Below are positions 54,036-63,309 of a DNA stretch of 64,000 nucleotides, one piece after another. Position numbers and translations under genes: made by a program. The notes beneath the pieces were generated by a model. It searched no databases, had not been told where the DNA came from, and saw nothing but the letters and a program-made list of their open reading frames with translations. Origin of the DNA: Thiomicrospira sp. (lineage in GTDB: Bacteria; Pseudomonadota; Gammaproteobacteria; Thiomicrospirales; Thiomicrospiraceae); the NCBI RefSeq assembly GCF_014859555.1, contig NZ_JACUTY010000003.1:1-64000 (forward strand), in the 5' to 3' direction. Each line of letters begins with the position of its first letter. Within the stretch, counting starts at the first letter, position 1.

Positions 54036-54681
54036 AAACAATCCGGTTCAACCCGTTAACCAAATAAAAGAACGTTTCCGTGGGTTTTTACCCATTGTAG
54101 TAGATGTGGAAACAGCCGGTTTTGAAGCCCAACACCATGCACTTTTAGAAGTCGCCATCATGACTTTAAAAATGGATGAGCAAGGCTTACTGGTTCCAGA
54201 CACACTCTATCAACAAAACATCCTGCCGTTTGAAGGCTCAAAACTTGATCAAAGCGCGCTTAAATTTATCGGTATTGATGATCCATACCATCCTTTTAGA
54301 CAAGCCAAAAGCGAACGCGTCGCGTTAGAACAACTTTTTGCTCCGATTCGAACCAAAATCAAACAAACGGGTTGCACCCGAGCGATTTTAGTTGGGCATA
54401 ACGCGATGTTTGATTTAAATTTTATTAAACATGCGTCTGATCGTACCAAAGTTAAATCGCCTTTCCACCAGTTTAGTACTTTCGACACGGTGTCCTTATC
54501 AGGCCTGGTGTATGGCGAAACCGTGCTTAGCAAGGCGGTACAAGCGGCGGGCTTTGACTGGGATAACAAACTGGCTCATAGTGCCGCTTACGACACCGAG
54601 AAAACCGCTCAACTATTTTGTAAAATAGTTAACCAATGGCCGCTTGTTAAGCCCCAAAACCATGATTCAGACACGCTATAA
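54028..54681 (+). CDS. rnt: ribonuclease T
   Basis: LPIVVDVETAGFEAQHHALLEVAI; VGHNAMFDLNF; DEDDh exonuclease. Confidence 0.95.
   Translation: MTENNPVQPVNQIKERFRGFLPIVVDVETAGFEAQHHALLEVAIMTLKMDEQGLLVPDTLYQQNILPFEGSKLDQSALKFIGIDDPYHPFRQAKSERVALEQLFAPIRTKIKQTGCTRAILVGHNAMFDLNFIKHASDRTKVKSPFHQFSTFDTVSLSGLVYGETVLSKAVQAAGFDWDNKLAHSAAYDTEKTAQLFCKIVNQWPLVKPQNHDSDTL
54498..54509. repeat. iterated palindrome variant ATCAGGCCTGGT in rnt
   Basis: 11/12; encodes SGLVYG. Confidence 0.7.
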
Positions 54682-54733
54682 ATAAACATGCCAAGCATTA
54701 AAACCAATGCATGGCAATTTTTTAAATGTCGTT

Positions 54734-55081
54734 TTAAGCTTGAACTTTAGCGTTGGCCTCAGCCATCATCTTTTTCAGCTCACCAGATTCCGCTAACTCT
54801 AACGTAATATCACACCCGCCCTGCAGCTCGCCATCAATATAGAGCTGTGGAAAAGTCGGCCAATCTTGGTACTTAGGCAAAAACTCGTAAATCGCTTGAT
54901 CGGCTAATACATTCACAAAGGCAAACTTCTCAGTTGTTTCAACTAAGGCTGCGGCAGTACGGCTAGAAAAGCCACAAGAAGGCATTTGTGGGGTGCCTTT
55001 CATATACAAAACAACCGGATTGTTTTTAACTTGTTCATCAATTTTAGCTAATACTTCTGTTTCAATTGCTTGTGCATCCAT
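54734..55081 (-). CDS. grxD: monothiol glutaredoxin (Grx4 family)
   Basis: YMKGTPQMPSCGFSSRTAAAL; WPTFPQLYIDGELQGGCDI. Confidence 0.97.
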   Translation of the reverse strand: MDAQAIETEVLAKIDEQVKNNPVVLYMKGTPQMPSCGFSSRTAAALVETTEKFAFVNVLADQAIYEFLPKYQDWPTFPQLYIDGELQGGCDITLELAESGELKKMMAEANAKVQA

Positions 55082-55128
55082 TAAAAACTCCTAATTCCTA
55101 GTAAATGGGTTGGTTATTATAACGTGTT

Positions 55129-56934
55129 TTAAACTGTTTTGTGATTTGTATAAGGGTCAACGTTACGTTGCAACCAAAGTTCTAGCAAGGCACAGTGCCA
55201 TAACTTACTGCCTTTAATCGCGGTGAAACTCTCTGGCGCCTCTGGGTTATCCAATAAATTTTGCACATAGTCCGGATTAAACAGTCGACGTTCTTGTGCA
55301 CGCGGGCTAGTTAAAACCCCTTTCATAAACTCATAAAATTCGCCACGCACATATTTAAGTGCCGGCATGGGGAAATAGCCTTTTGGTCGATCAATCACTT
55401 CGTCAGGCACTAAACCACGCGATATACGTTTCAATAGGGTTTTGCCACCGTCTTCTAATTTTAGCTCAGGTGGCGCACTCATTACGGCTTCGACGAGTTG
55501 ATGATCTAGAAAAGGCACACGCGCTTCAAGACCCCAAGCCATCGTCATATTATCGACTCGCTTAACTGGATCATCGACAATTAAGGTAGTCGCATCTAAG
55601 CGTAACACCTGATCCAAAAACGTATCCGCACCCGGCTCAGTTAAACGATCTTGAATATAGTGTGAGGTGACGTCGGCTATATGAAAACGCGCATCGACGG
55701 CTTCAAGCCACTCAGCATGTGATCGGTCAAAATAAAGTGGCGCAAAGCGTTCTAGTTCACTACCTTCGGCTTGTACCATTTGCGGATACCAAAAATAACC
55801 GCCAAACACTTCATCCGCACCTTGACCGGACATCACTACCTTAACGTCTTTTGAAACCTGTTCAGATAATAAATAAAACGCGACCGCGTCTTGCCCCACC
55901 ATTGGTTCGGACATCGCATCAATGGCTTCCGGCAAACGCGGTAATACCTGAGCATTAGGCACCACATATTTATGATGTTTGGTTTGATAACGTTCAACAA
56001 CCAGGTCTGAATACTCAAACTCCGAACCTTTTTCTTCCGGCGCATCTTCAAACCCAATTGAAAAGGTATGTAAATCTTGCGCGCCTGCTTCGGCTAATAA
56101 GGCCACGATCAAACTCGAATCCAAGCCACCCGACAATAACACTCCGACCGGTACATCTGCGGCATCCAAACGTTTCATTACCGCTTGCTGTAATAAATCA
56201 TGCGTTTGTGACAACCAGGCCTGGTGGTCTTTAGATGGGGCTGAATCCGTTGGGCGTTGCGCATTTAATGACCAATAACGTTTGTTAAACATCTGACCAT
56301 CTGGGTTCACCACCAACCAATGACCCGGCTCTAGTTTTTTAATACCTTTAAGAATGGTATGAGGTGCGGGGATAACCGCATGCAAGGTAAGTTGAAAATG
56401 CAAACCAATTGGATCTACGTCGGTATCCACACCACCCGCCGCTAGTAACGCTTGGGTATTGGAGGCAAAACGCACGCCACCTTCTATCACCGAGTAATAC
56501 AAGGGTTTAATGCCGAATCTATCCCGCGCCATCAATAATTGCTCATGATGATCATCCCAAATGGCAAACGCAAACATGCCTTCAAACCGGCTGGTGCATT
56601 CCATGCCCCACTGACGGTAAGCCTTTAAAATGACTTCGGTATCGGAGTGAGACTTAAATTCCTGACCCAACGATATCAATTCGGCTCGCAACGCTTTGTA
56701 GTTATAAATGCAACCATTAAAGACTAAACTCAACTCATGGTCACGCATCGGTTGATGCCCAGCCGAGCTCAAATCTATAATGGATAAACGTCTGTGACCA
56801 AAACCCACCTGGTTTTGAGTCCAGAGCCCGCCGTCATCTGGCCCACGTTTTTCCAGTTTGGCCATCATCGTTTTTAGGGTTTGCTCTTTAGCTGGCTCAC
56901 CCTGCCACAAAAACTCTCCGCATATTCCGCACAT
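55129..56934 (-). CDS. asparagine synthase-like glutamine amidotransferase; resembles the N-acetylglutaminylglutamine amidotransferase subfamily
   Basis: MCGICGE class II GATase; SGGLDSSLI PPi loop; FNGCIYNY and HAVIPAPHTIL segments. Confidence 0.85.
   Translation of the reverse strand: MCGICGEFLWQGEPAKEQTLKTMMAKLEKRGPDDGGLWTQNQVGFGHRRLSIIDLSSAGHQPMRDHELSLVFNGCIYNYKALRAELISLGQEFKSHSDTEVILKAYRQWGMECTSRFEGMFAFAIWDDHHEQLLMARDRFGIKPLYYSVIEGGVRFASNTQALLAAGGVDTDVDPIGLHFQLTLHAVIPAPHTILKGIKKLEPGHWLVVNPDGQMFNKRYWSLNAQRPTDSAPSKDHQAWLSQTHDLLQQAVMKRLDAADVPVGVLLSGGLDSSLIVALLAEAGAQDLHTFSIGFEDAPEEKGSEFEYSDLVVERYQTKHHKYVVPNAQVLPRLPEAIDAMSEPMVGQDAVAFYLLSEQVSKDVKVVMSGQGADEVFGGYFWYPQMVQAEGSELERFAPLYFDRSHAEWLEAVDARFHIADVTSHYIQDRLTEPGADTFLDQVLRLDATTLIVDDPVKRVDNMTMAWGLEARVPFLDHQLVEAVMSAPPELKLEDGGKTLLKRISRGLVPDEVIDRPKGYFPMPALKYVRGEFYEFMKGVLTSPRAQERRLFNPDYVQNLLDNPEAPESFTAIKGSKLWHCALLELWLQRNVDPYTNHKTV
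56212..56227. repeat. iterated palindrome CAACCAGGCCTGGTGG in amidotransferase gene
   Basis: 15/16; encodes HQAWLS. Confidence 0.95.
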
Positions 56935-56989
56935 GGACTTCTCTTAAAGATTTAAAATAAGGTTTTAATTGTACCGATTCATAAAAATA

Positions 56990-57277
56990 ATGCCATTAAT
57001 CCATGCCTCTCACATTCTGGTTTCGAGCTTAAAAAAAGCCGCCCGCTTAAAAACTCGGCTGGATCAGCAAGACCTAAGTTTTGAACAAGCGGTTGAACGT
57101 TATTCGGACTGTCCGTCCAAAGCCCATGCCGGTGATCTAGGCTGGTTTGCACCTGGCGTTTTACCAGCCAAGTTTGAACAAGCCGCCTGGCATGCACCGC
57201 TCCGACAAATCAGTGAACCCTGTGAAACCGAATTCGGCTGGCACTTGTTTTGGATTCATGAAAAAACCAACCCATAA
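56990..57277 (+). CDS. parvulin-type peptidyl-prolyl cis-trans isomerase
   Basis: HASHILVSSLKKA...CPSKAHAGDLGWFAPG...EFGWHLFWI. Confidence 0.92.
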   Translation: MPLIHASHILVSSLKKAARLKTRLDQQDLSFEQAVERYSDCPSKAHAGDLGWFAPGVLPAKFEQAAWHAPLRQISEPCETEFGWHLFWIHEKTNP

Positions 57278-57337
57278 ACTAACCGGTTGTTTCGTATTTA
57301 TGCTAACATCCCTTAACCTATTGAAAAGTTAGACACT

Positions 57338-58207
57338 ATGCATAAATACCTTATTTTAGCGCTCTGTAACCTGTTGTTGTTTTCCGTAGCCGCACAAGCA
57401 AAACAAGTCACATTACAGGCGTCTGAAGACCACGTACCAGGCCAAGCGCGCTACCTGGATAATGGCCAAGCTCAGCCGGCTATTTTAATCTTGCATGGCT
57501 TCTCTGCCACTCACCATTACCCGACGGTTCAAGCTCTACAGGATTATTTCAATCTCAGTGGTTACACCACCCTCGCCCCTACTTTATCATTACAAATTCC
57601 GCTTCGCAGCCAACCGGTTCAGTGCAACAGTTTACACACTCATACTCTGCAACAAGACATAGCGGAAGTGAGTGCTTGGATTGGTTGGCTGGAGCAACAA
57701 GGTCACAACCAAATCATTCTGATCGGTCACTCTAGTGGTAGCCAAACCCTGTTAGAAGCGATGATTCCACACGCCCCTCAGTCGGTTAAAGCATTAATAT
57801 TAACGAGCTTGTTTTATTTAAGCGGTGACGAACTGGGCAGCCTTGAATCCGAAATCCAACTAGCTCAGGACTTATTAAAACAAGGCCAAAACGCCCCGCG
57901 TAAGTTTAACTTTTTATTTTGCCAAAGTGACTATCTCGCCACGCCTGAAAGCTATTTGTCTTACTTAAGCATCACACGTGCTCGAGTAATCGAAACCATC
58001 AACCAATTAAATATTCCAAGCTATAGTTTGATGGGATCAGCGGACACTCGATACAATCAAGTAGGCGAAACCTGGCTGAACGAACTCAATACCAGCCAAA
58101 CCGAACTCAGGATTATTAAAGGAGCCAATCATTTTTTTACCGGTGAACATGAAGGTCAACTTCATGATCAAGTCGAAGCGATCATCAATCAGATAATCTT
58201 AAAATGA
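57338..58207 (+). CDS. exported alpha/beta hydrolase
   Basis: Signal peptide; ILILHGFSATHHYP; GHSSGSQ nucleophile elbow. Confidence 0.8.
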   Translation: MHKYLILALCNLLLFSVAAQAKQVTLQASEDHVPGQARYLDNGQAQPAILILHGFSATHHYPTVQALQDYFNLSGYTTLAPTLSLQIPLRSQPVQCNSLHTHTLQQDIAEVSAWIGWLEQQGHNQIILIGHSSGSQTLLEAMIPHAPQSVKALILTSLFYLSGDELGSLESEIQLAQDLLKQGQNAPRKFNFLFCQSDYLATPESYLSYLSITRARVIETINQLNIPSYSLMGSADTRYNQVGETWLNELNTSQTELRIIKGANHFFTGEHEGQLHDQVEAIINQIILK

Positions 58208-60435
58208 AGCGGTCTATTTCTGCAAAATATGTCTTAATTGGTTTTATGGTCGTCGCCTTGAGTTTGTTGCTTACCGCTAACTTTGGCTTATATTTTGAAG
58301 GTCAAAAAATTCAACAAAGTGTGCATGATACAGCGCAGATCGAAGCTCAAAAAGAATTGTTTTCAGCCATTGATCGCAATTTTAAGTCGATTGATCAACA
58401 GCTTAAAAAATTAACTGAATGGGACGAAGTTCATCAACAGCTTAACCAATCCAGCTACTATTATTATTGGCGCGATCAACGCCTTAAAGACAGCGAGTAT
58501 TTTAAGCCCTATTATATTGAACTGGATATTTACCAAGCGGACAAATTAAAACTGTCTCACCTTGTTAAAGATCAACAGCTGGCAGCCGAGGCTTTACCAA
58601 AGCACTTAAATAGCCAGTCACGTTATTTTCTAATTCAACCACCTCACCATGATTATCTCATTGTCTCGCACGCGGTTTATTCAAGACAAGATCCCAGCCA
58701 AGTCATTGGTCACGTGGCCATCGCGATAGATTTTTTTGAGTTGCTTGCGCAAGATAACCAGTTTTATTATTTAGACTTTCCATATTTGCACTTCAATCGC
58801 AGTGGCTTTATTGGCATGCACCAGCTTAAAGACGCACTTGAATACCGAGCCATTTCAAACCCGGTCAGCGACCATCTATGGAATTTAATTGAAGGGTTTG
58901 TCGTTAAATTTGCGCTCATTATTCTAGCCACCACCCTCATAGTGTTTGGCTTTATAAAATTAATATTTTTAGATCCGTTACAAAAACTCAGTCTTTTTGT
59001 AAAAGGTTTACGCTCCCAAGCTCATGCTAATCAAACTGAAGTTCAAGCTAGCTTTGTTCTCGAAGAACATCAAAATTTACAGAAGCAATTAAGTGAATAC
59101 CATCATGCCCTGCTGGATGCCCAGGCTCAACTAAGCCAACAGAACCAGAAGCTTTGGCAAATTTCACGCACGGACCCATTAACCGAAGTAGGTAACCGCC
59201 GTGCATTTGATGATGCCTGGCACGCTTTATTGCAACAATATGGCTCTCAACCTACCACCATTGCTTATATGCTATTTGACTGTGATCACTTCAAAGCTCT
59301 AAATGATACCTACGGACATCAAGTTGGAGATGAACTCATTAAAATTTCCGCCCAAACCTTGCAACGCAGTTTTCCGGCCGGACAAAACATTTATCGCATC
59401 GGCGGCGATGAGTTCGCCTCGTTGGTGGTGGATAAAACCGTTGATGAAGTCGAGCAAATTGCACAGAAAGCTTTGTCTGATCTTATTTCTTATCCTTTCG
59501 TACAGCTCGACATTAAAGAAAAAGTAAGCTTTAGTGTGGGGGTTGGTTATGCTGGCCACAATCAGGCTATCGAAAACATTGAAGTCTTGCCCAGACAAGC
59601 AGACATTGCGATGTACAAGGCCAAACATTCACCGCATAACAAAGTTCATTTTTATCAACATGGTCATGACACCAGTAATCAATCATTGGTGTCCAACAAA
59701 CGTTTAAACCAAGTGCTAACAGCGGCTTACACAGGTCAAAATATCTGTCTTCACTATCAGCCCATTTTAAATATCAAAACCCAAGATATTTATTATGAAG
59801 CCTTGGTTCGACTGCAATTTGAAGACGAAACCGTTTTCCCATCCGATATTTTTACCATCATTGCACACCATCGCCTAGAAGTGGAACTTGACCAGCAGAT
59901 TCTAAATTATCTATTATCGCAACTTCAACAGAAACGACTGCCAGCTAACATTGGTCTGTCGGTTAATATTTCGGCTAAAACCCTGCTGCAACCTTTTATT
60001 GTTGATTTATTCGAACCGTTTTTAGTTTATTTAAAACAGCACAAAATTGTGATTGAAATTACCGAAAGTATCTTGATTGAACACATTCAAGATGTGAGTT
60101 TTGTATTAAACAAACTACGTCGCCAAGGCTTTTTAATTGCATTAGATGACTTTGGAAGCGGTTACTCATCGATTCGTTACCTAGCCAATATGCCGGTGGA
60201 TATTGTGAAATTTGACATGACTCTCACCCACGCCCTAAATGCCGACTTGAAAACCCAGCGTCTAATACAATCCACCGCCCATATGATACGGGAGGCTGGT
60301 TACGAACTGGTGATGGAAGGTGTGGAAACACAGCAACAATTAGAGCTTGCTACCCAGGCTGGAGCAACTAATATTCAAGGTTATTATATTGGCCGCCCAA
60401 ACTTCAAACCCAATCCACCAGGCCTGGTGGCATGA
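58204..60435 (+). CDS. sensor diguanylate cyclase/phosphodiesterase (CHASE4-like, GGDEF, EAL)
   Basis: RIGGDEFASLV; YEALVRLQF; DDFGSGYSS. Confidence 0.93.
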   Translation: MKRSISAKYVLIGFMVVALSLLLTANFGLYFEGQKIQQSVHDTAQIEAQKELFSAIDRNFKSIDQQLKKLTEWDEVHQQLNQSSYYYYWRDQRLKDSEYFKPYYIELDIYQADKLKLSHLVKDQQLAAEALPKHLNSQSRYFLIQPPHHDYLIVSHAVYSRQDPSQVIGHVAIAIDFFELLAQDNQFYYLDFPYLHFNRSGFIGMHQLKDALEYRAISNPVSDHLWNLIEGFVVKFALIILATTLIVFGFIKLIFLDPLQKLSLFVKGLRSQAHANQTEVQASFVLEEHQNLQKQLSEYHHALLDAQAQLSQQNQKLWQISRTDPLTEVGNRRAFDDAWHALLQQYGSQPTTIAYMLFDCDHFKALNDTYGHQVGDELIKISAQTLQRSFPAGQNIYRIGGDEFASLVVDKTVDEVEQIAQKALSDLISYPFVQLDIKEKVSFSVGVGYAGHNQAIENIEVLPRQADIAMYKAKHSPHNKVHFYQHGHDTSNQSLVSNKRLNQVLTAAYTGQNICLHYQPILNIKTQDIYYEALVRLQFEDETVFPSDIFTIIAHHRLEVELDQQILNYLLSQLQQKRLPANIGLSVNISAKTLLQPFIVDLFEPFLVYLKQHKIVIEITESILIEHIQDVSFVLNKLRRQGFLIALDDFGSGYSSIRYLANMPVDIVKFDMTLTHALNADLKTQRLIQSTAHMIREAGYELVMEGVETQQQLELATQAGATNIQGYYIGRPNFKPNPPGLVA
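60415..60430. repeat. iterated palindrome, perfect 16-mer at GGDEF/EAL-coaE junction
   Basis: ccaccaggcctggtgg, one base before coaE ATG. Confidence 0.98.
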
Positions 60436-61049
60436 AGTCACAAGTCATTGGTGTAACTGGCGGTATAGGCTCGGGCAAAAGCGCGTTGTGTGATTATTTT
60501 GCGCAGCTAGGTTACCCCGTGATCGATACCGATCAAATCGCGAAAGATATTGTCAAACCTAATCAACCAGGCCTGGTGGCTTTAATTAAGCAACTGGGTT
60601 CTGATTATTTGCAATCCAATGGCGAATTGGATCGAGCTAAACTACGAGACACTTTTTTTCAAGATCCACTTATCAAACAGCAAGTGGAAGCCACGCTTCA
60701 CCCGCTAGTTCGCCAAACGGTTCGAGACCAAATTAACCAGCTACGAGGCCAGCATGCTCTTATTTTTGTTGCGATTCCGGTAATTCACCAGCTGAATCAG
60801 CCAGAATATCAATTAAACCGTGTGTTATTAGTGGAAGCTGAAGAAAATCAGCAGTTAGAGCGGGTAAAAAATCGAGACCAGCGCAGCCCCGAACAAATTA
60901 AGGTGATTATGCAACAACAAGCCACGCCGCAACAGCGACGCGCACTGGCGGATGATGTGATTGAAAACAAAGCGGGGTTAGACGATTTACATAACCAAGC
61001 CGATGCTTGGCTAAAACAAACCTTAAATCGGCTGGGGCCAGTAACCTGA
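60432..61049 (+). CDS. coaE: dephospho-CoA kinase
   Basis: GVTGGIGSGKSALCDYF; VIDTDQIAKDIV. Confidence 0.97.
   Translation: MKSQVIGVTGGIGSGKSALCDYFAQLGYPVIDTDQIAKDIVKPNQPGLVALIKQLGSDYLQSNGELDRAKLRDTFFQDPLIKQQVEATLHPLVRQTVRDQINQLRGQHALIFVAIPVIHQLNQPEYQLNRVLLVEAEENQQLERVKNRDQRSPEQIKVIMQQQATPQQRRALADDVIENKAGLDDLHNQADAWLKQTLNRLGPVT
60566..60577. repeat. iterated palindrome ACCAGGCCTGGT in coaE
   Basis: aaccaggcctggtggc; encodes QPGLVA. Confidence 0.95.
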
Positions 61050-61973
61050 TATAGCCGCAATGCCTTGCGCACCATGTATTTTAGCCTCATCCCTATCCCG
61101 ATCATTCAAACCGCCTAATGCAAACACAGGCACCGGAACCGATTCCGCCAACCTCGAAAACGTTTGCCAACCCAGGCCTGGTTCCCCCGGATGTGATGTC
61201 GTTTCTTTCACTGGCGAAACCAAGATAAAATCCGCACCCAGCTCTAACGCCTTAGCAATTTCAGCAGGGTTGTGGGTTGAAATACCCAACCATTTATCTT
61301 TGGGAATTGGTCGTTCCGTTAACGCCATAATCGCGGTAGAAGCTAACTGCAAACCATCGACTTGAGGTATATCTTGCAGCCACTCCGGTTTGGCATTCAA
61401 CATTAATTTAGCACCGTGACCATGACACAAAGGTAAGGCTAATTTTGCTAACTTAATAAATTCATTTTTATCGAGTGTTTTGGCGCGTAATTGCACCAGT
61501 TTAATCCCATCAGCCAAAGCTGATTTTAAACGGCTTAAAGCATCATCAATATCATGAAAATTGCCAGATATCATATAACGATCCGGCAACTGAAGTGCGT
61601 TTACGATGCCTTTATTTGCGACCAACATACCGAATTTTTGCAGTTCATTAATCGCACACCATTCGAACTGATGGCCTTCATGAGCTTGCAGCTCACCCGT
61701 AAAATCATCGGTTATAAACACATGCAGTTGCACCTGCAAATTGCCATGATCCCAAGGATAAGAAATCAAAGGCTTCCAGCCTTGCGTGATTAAGCCAGTT
61801 TCTTCAACAAACTCACGCTTTAAGGCTTCAAGCGGTGTTTCGCCTGGTTCAATTTTACCACCCGGAAACTCCCATTCACCCGCATGCGATTGACGCGCTA
61901 AGCGCTGCCCAATTAAAACCTGCTTGTCTTTTATCAAACAACCGACCGATACCTGTATAAGCTTAGTTTCCAT
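61023..61973 (-). CDS. Nudix hydrolase (MutT-like) fused to thiamine-phosphate-synthase-like domain
   Basis: Nudix box GGKIEPGETPLEALKREFVEETGL; C-terminal LVQLRAKTLDK...LGADFILVSPVKET. Confidence 0.95.
   Translation of the reverse strand: METKLIQVSVGCLIKDKQVLIGQRLARQSHAGEWEFPGGKIEPGETPLEALKREFVEETGLITQGWKPLISYPWDHGNLQVQLHVFITDDFTGELQAHEGHQFEWCAINELQKFGMLVANKGIVNALQLPDRYMISGNFHDIDDALSRLKSALADGIKLVQLRAKTLDKNEFIKLAKLALPLCHGHGAKLMLNAKPEWLQDIPQVDGLQLASTAIMALTERPIPKDKWLGISTHNPAEIAKALELGADFILVSPVKETTSHPGEPGLGWQTFSRLAESVPVPVFALGGLNDRDRDEAKIHGAQGIAAISGYWPQPI
61172..61181. repeat. iterated palindrome CCAGGCCTGG in nudix-thiE gene
   Basis: aacccaggcctggttc; encodes EPGLG. Confidence 0.8.
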
Positions 61974-63202
61974 TAAGAACGATACTCAGCATTAATCTTC
62001 ACATAATCATAAGAAAAGTCACAAGTCCAAACCGTCTCATCTGCATCACCACGATTCAATTCAATCCGCACCAAAATATCTTCCTGCTTCATCACCGCTT
62101 GGCCTTGCTCCTCGGTGTAACGGGATGCACGCCCACCGTTAGTTACAATACACACGTCACCTAAATAGATTTGAAGTTGATTAATATCCAAATCCACCAG
62201 GCCTGCTCGACCAACGGCGGCAAGAATACGCCCCCAGTTTGGGTCAGATGCAAACATCGCGGTTTTAACCAGTGGCGACAAGGCCACCGCATGCGCTACC
62301 TTTAAACATTCTTCTTCAGATTTACCGCCGTTTACTTCAACCGCAATAAATTTAGTAGCGCCTTCGCCATCTCGTACAATCATTTGCGCCAGTTCAGTCA
62401 TTACCTGATTAATCGCCTGCGCAAACTGCTGATAAGCACTTGAGTTAGCATCCGTAATGCTCGGCATATCAACTTGCTGGGTCGCGCTTAAGGTACAGGC
62501 ATCATTGGTTGAAGTATCACCATCCACCGTAATACGGTTAAATGATTTTTTAACTGCATATTGTAGACATTGTTCTAACGCGGTCTGGCTAATTTTGGCA
62601 TCGGTTACCACAAATCCAAGCATGGTCGCCATGTTAGGATGAATCATACCCGAGCCTTTCGCCATACCAGTAATCGTAATATCATGCCCTTCAATATTAA
62701 CCAAGCGACTCACCATTTTAGGCACAATATCGGTCGTCATAATACCCGCCATGGCTTGTGGCCAAGCGTCAATACTGCGATTTGCTAAGGCGTCCGGTAA
62801 GCCTTGTTGAATTTTCTGTATTGGCAATGGCTCACCGATTACCCCAGTCGAAAACGGCAGTACTTCTTCTAAAGTACAACCGAGTTCATCCGCCAACCAC
62901 TGACAGGTTTGACGTGCATTCACCATACCAGCTTCGCCAGTGGCGGCATTGGCATTACCACTATTAATTAAAAACGCGCGTGGCGATTTAATTTTTAAAT
63001 GTGCCTTTGCTAAGGTGACAGGGGCGGCGCAAGCCGCATTGGTTGTAAAGGTCGCGGCAGTTTTGGTGCCTTCTATCAACTCAATGATGACCAAGTCAGT
63101 TTTACCATTCTTTTTAATATTAGCGGCCGTCGCCCCTAAATAAACCCCAGCAACCGGGTGAATTAAGGGTAATTCATTTGATAAACCAACTGGCATAGAC
63201 AC
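61973..63202 (-). CDS. argJ: bifunctional glutamate N-acetyltransferase/amino-acid acetyltransferase
   Basis: MATMLGFVVTDA; TVDGDTSTNDAC autocleavage-type region. Confidence 0.97.
   Translation of the reverse strand: MSMPVGLSNELPLIHPVAGVYLGATAANIKKNGKTDLVIIELIEGTKTAATFTTNAACAAPVTLAKAHLKIKSPRAFLINSGNANAATGEAGMVNARQTCQWLADELGCTLEEVLPFSTGVIGEPLPIQKIQQGLPDALANRSIDAWPQAMAGIMTTDIVPKMVSRLVNIEGHDITITGMAKGSGMIHPNMATMLGFVVTDAKISQTALEQCLQYAVKKSFNRITVDGDTSTNDACTLSATQQVDMPSITDANSSAYQQFAQAINQVMTELAQMIVRDGEGATKFIAVEVNGGKSEEECLKVAHAVALSPLVKTAMFASDPNWGRILAAVGRAGLVDLDINQLQIYLGDVCIVTNGGRASRYTEEQGQAVMKQEDILVRIELNRGDADETVWTCDFSYDYVKINAEYRS
62194..62206. repeat. iterated palindrome, one-sided variant (ccaccaggcctgc) in argJ
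   Basis: ccaccaggcctgctcga; encodes RAGLVD. Confidence 0.8.
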
Positions 63203-63309
63203 CTCGTGTTAAATATAAATATAAATATTAACTTTATTATAAAACCAAAAAGGCCAGCAAATTAAGCTGGCCAGAATTTAAAACCGACGTATTGCGCGTC
63301 TGACCGAGA

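Noticed and set aside
60848-61105. Minus-strand ORF overlapping coaE end
   Set aside because: Antisense to well-supported coaE; no family similarity.
61023-61973. Nudix-ThiE fusion as a novel architecture
   Set aside because: MutT-ThiE-like fusions are already known in gammaproteobacteria.
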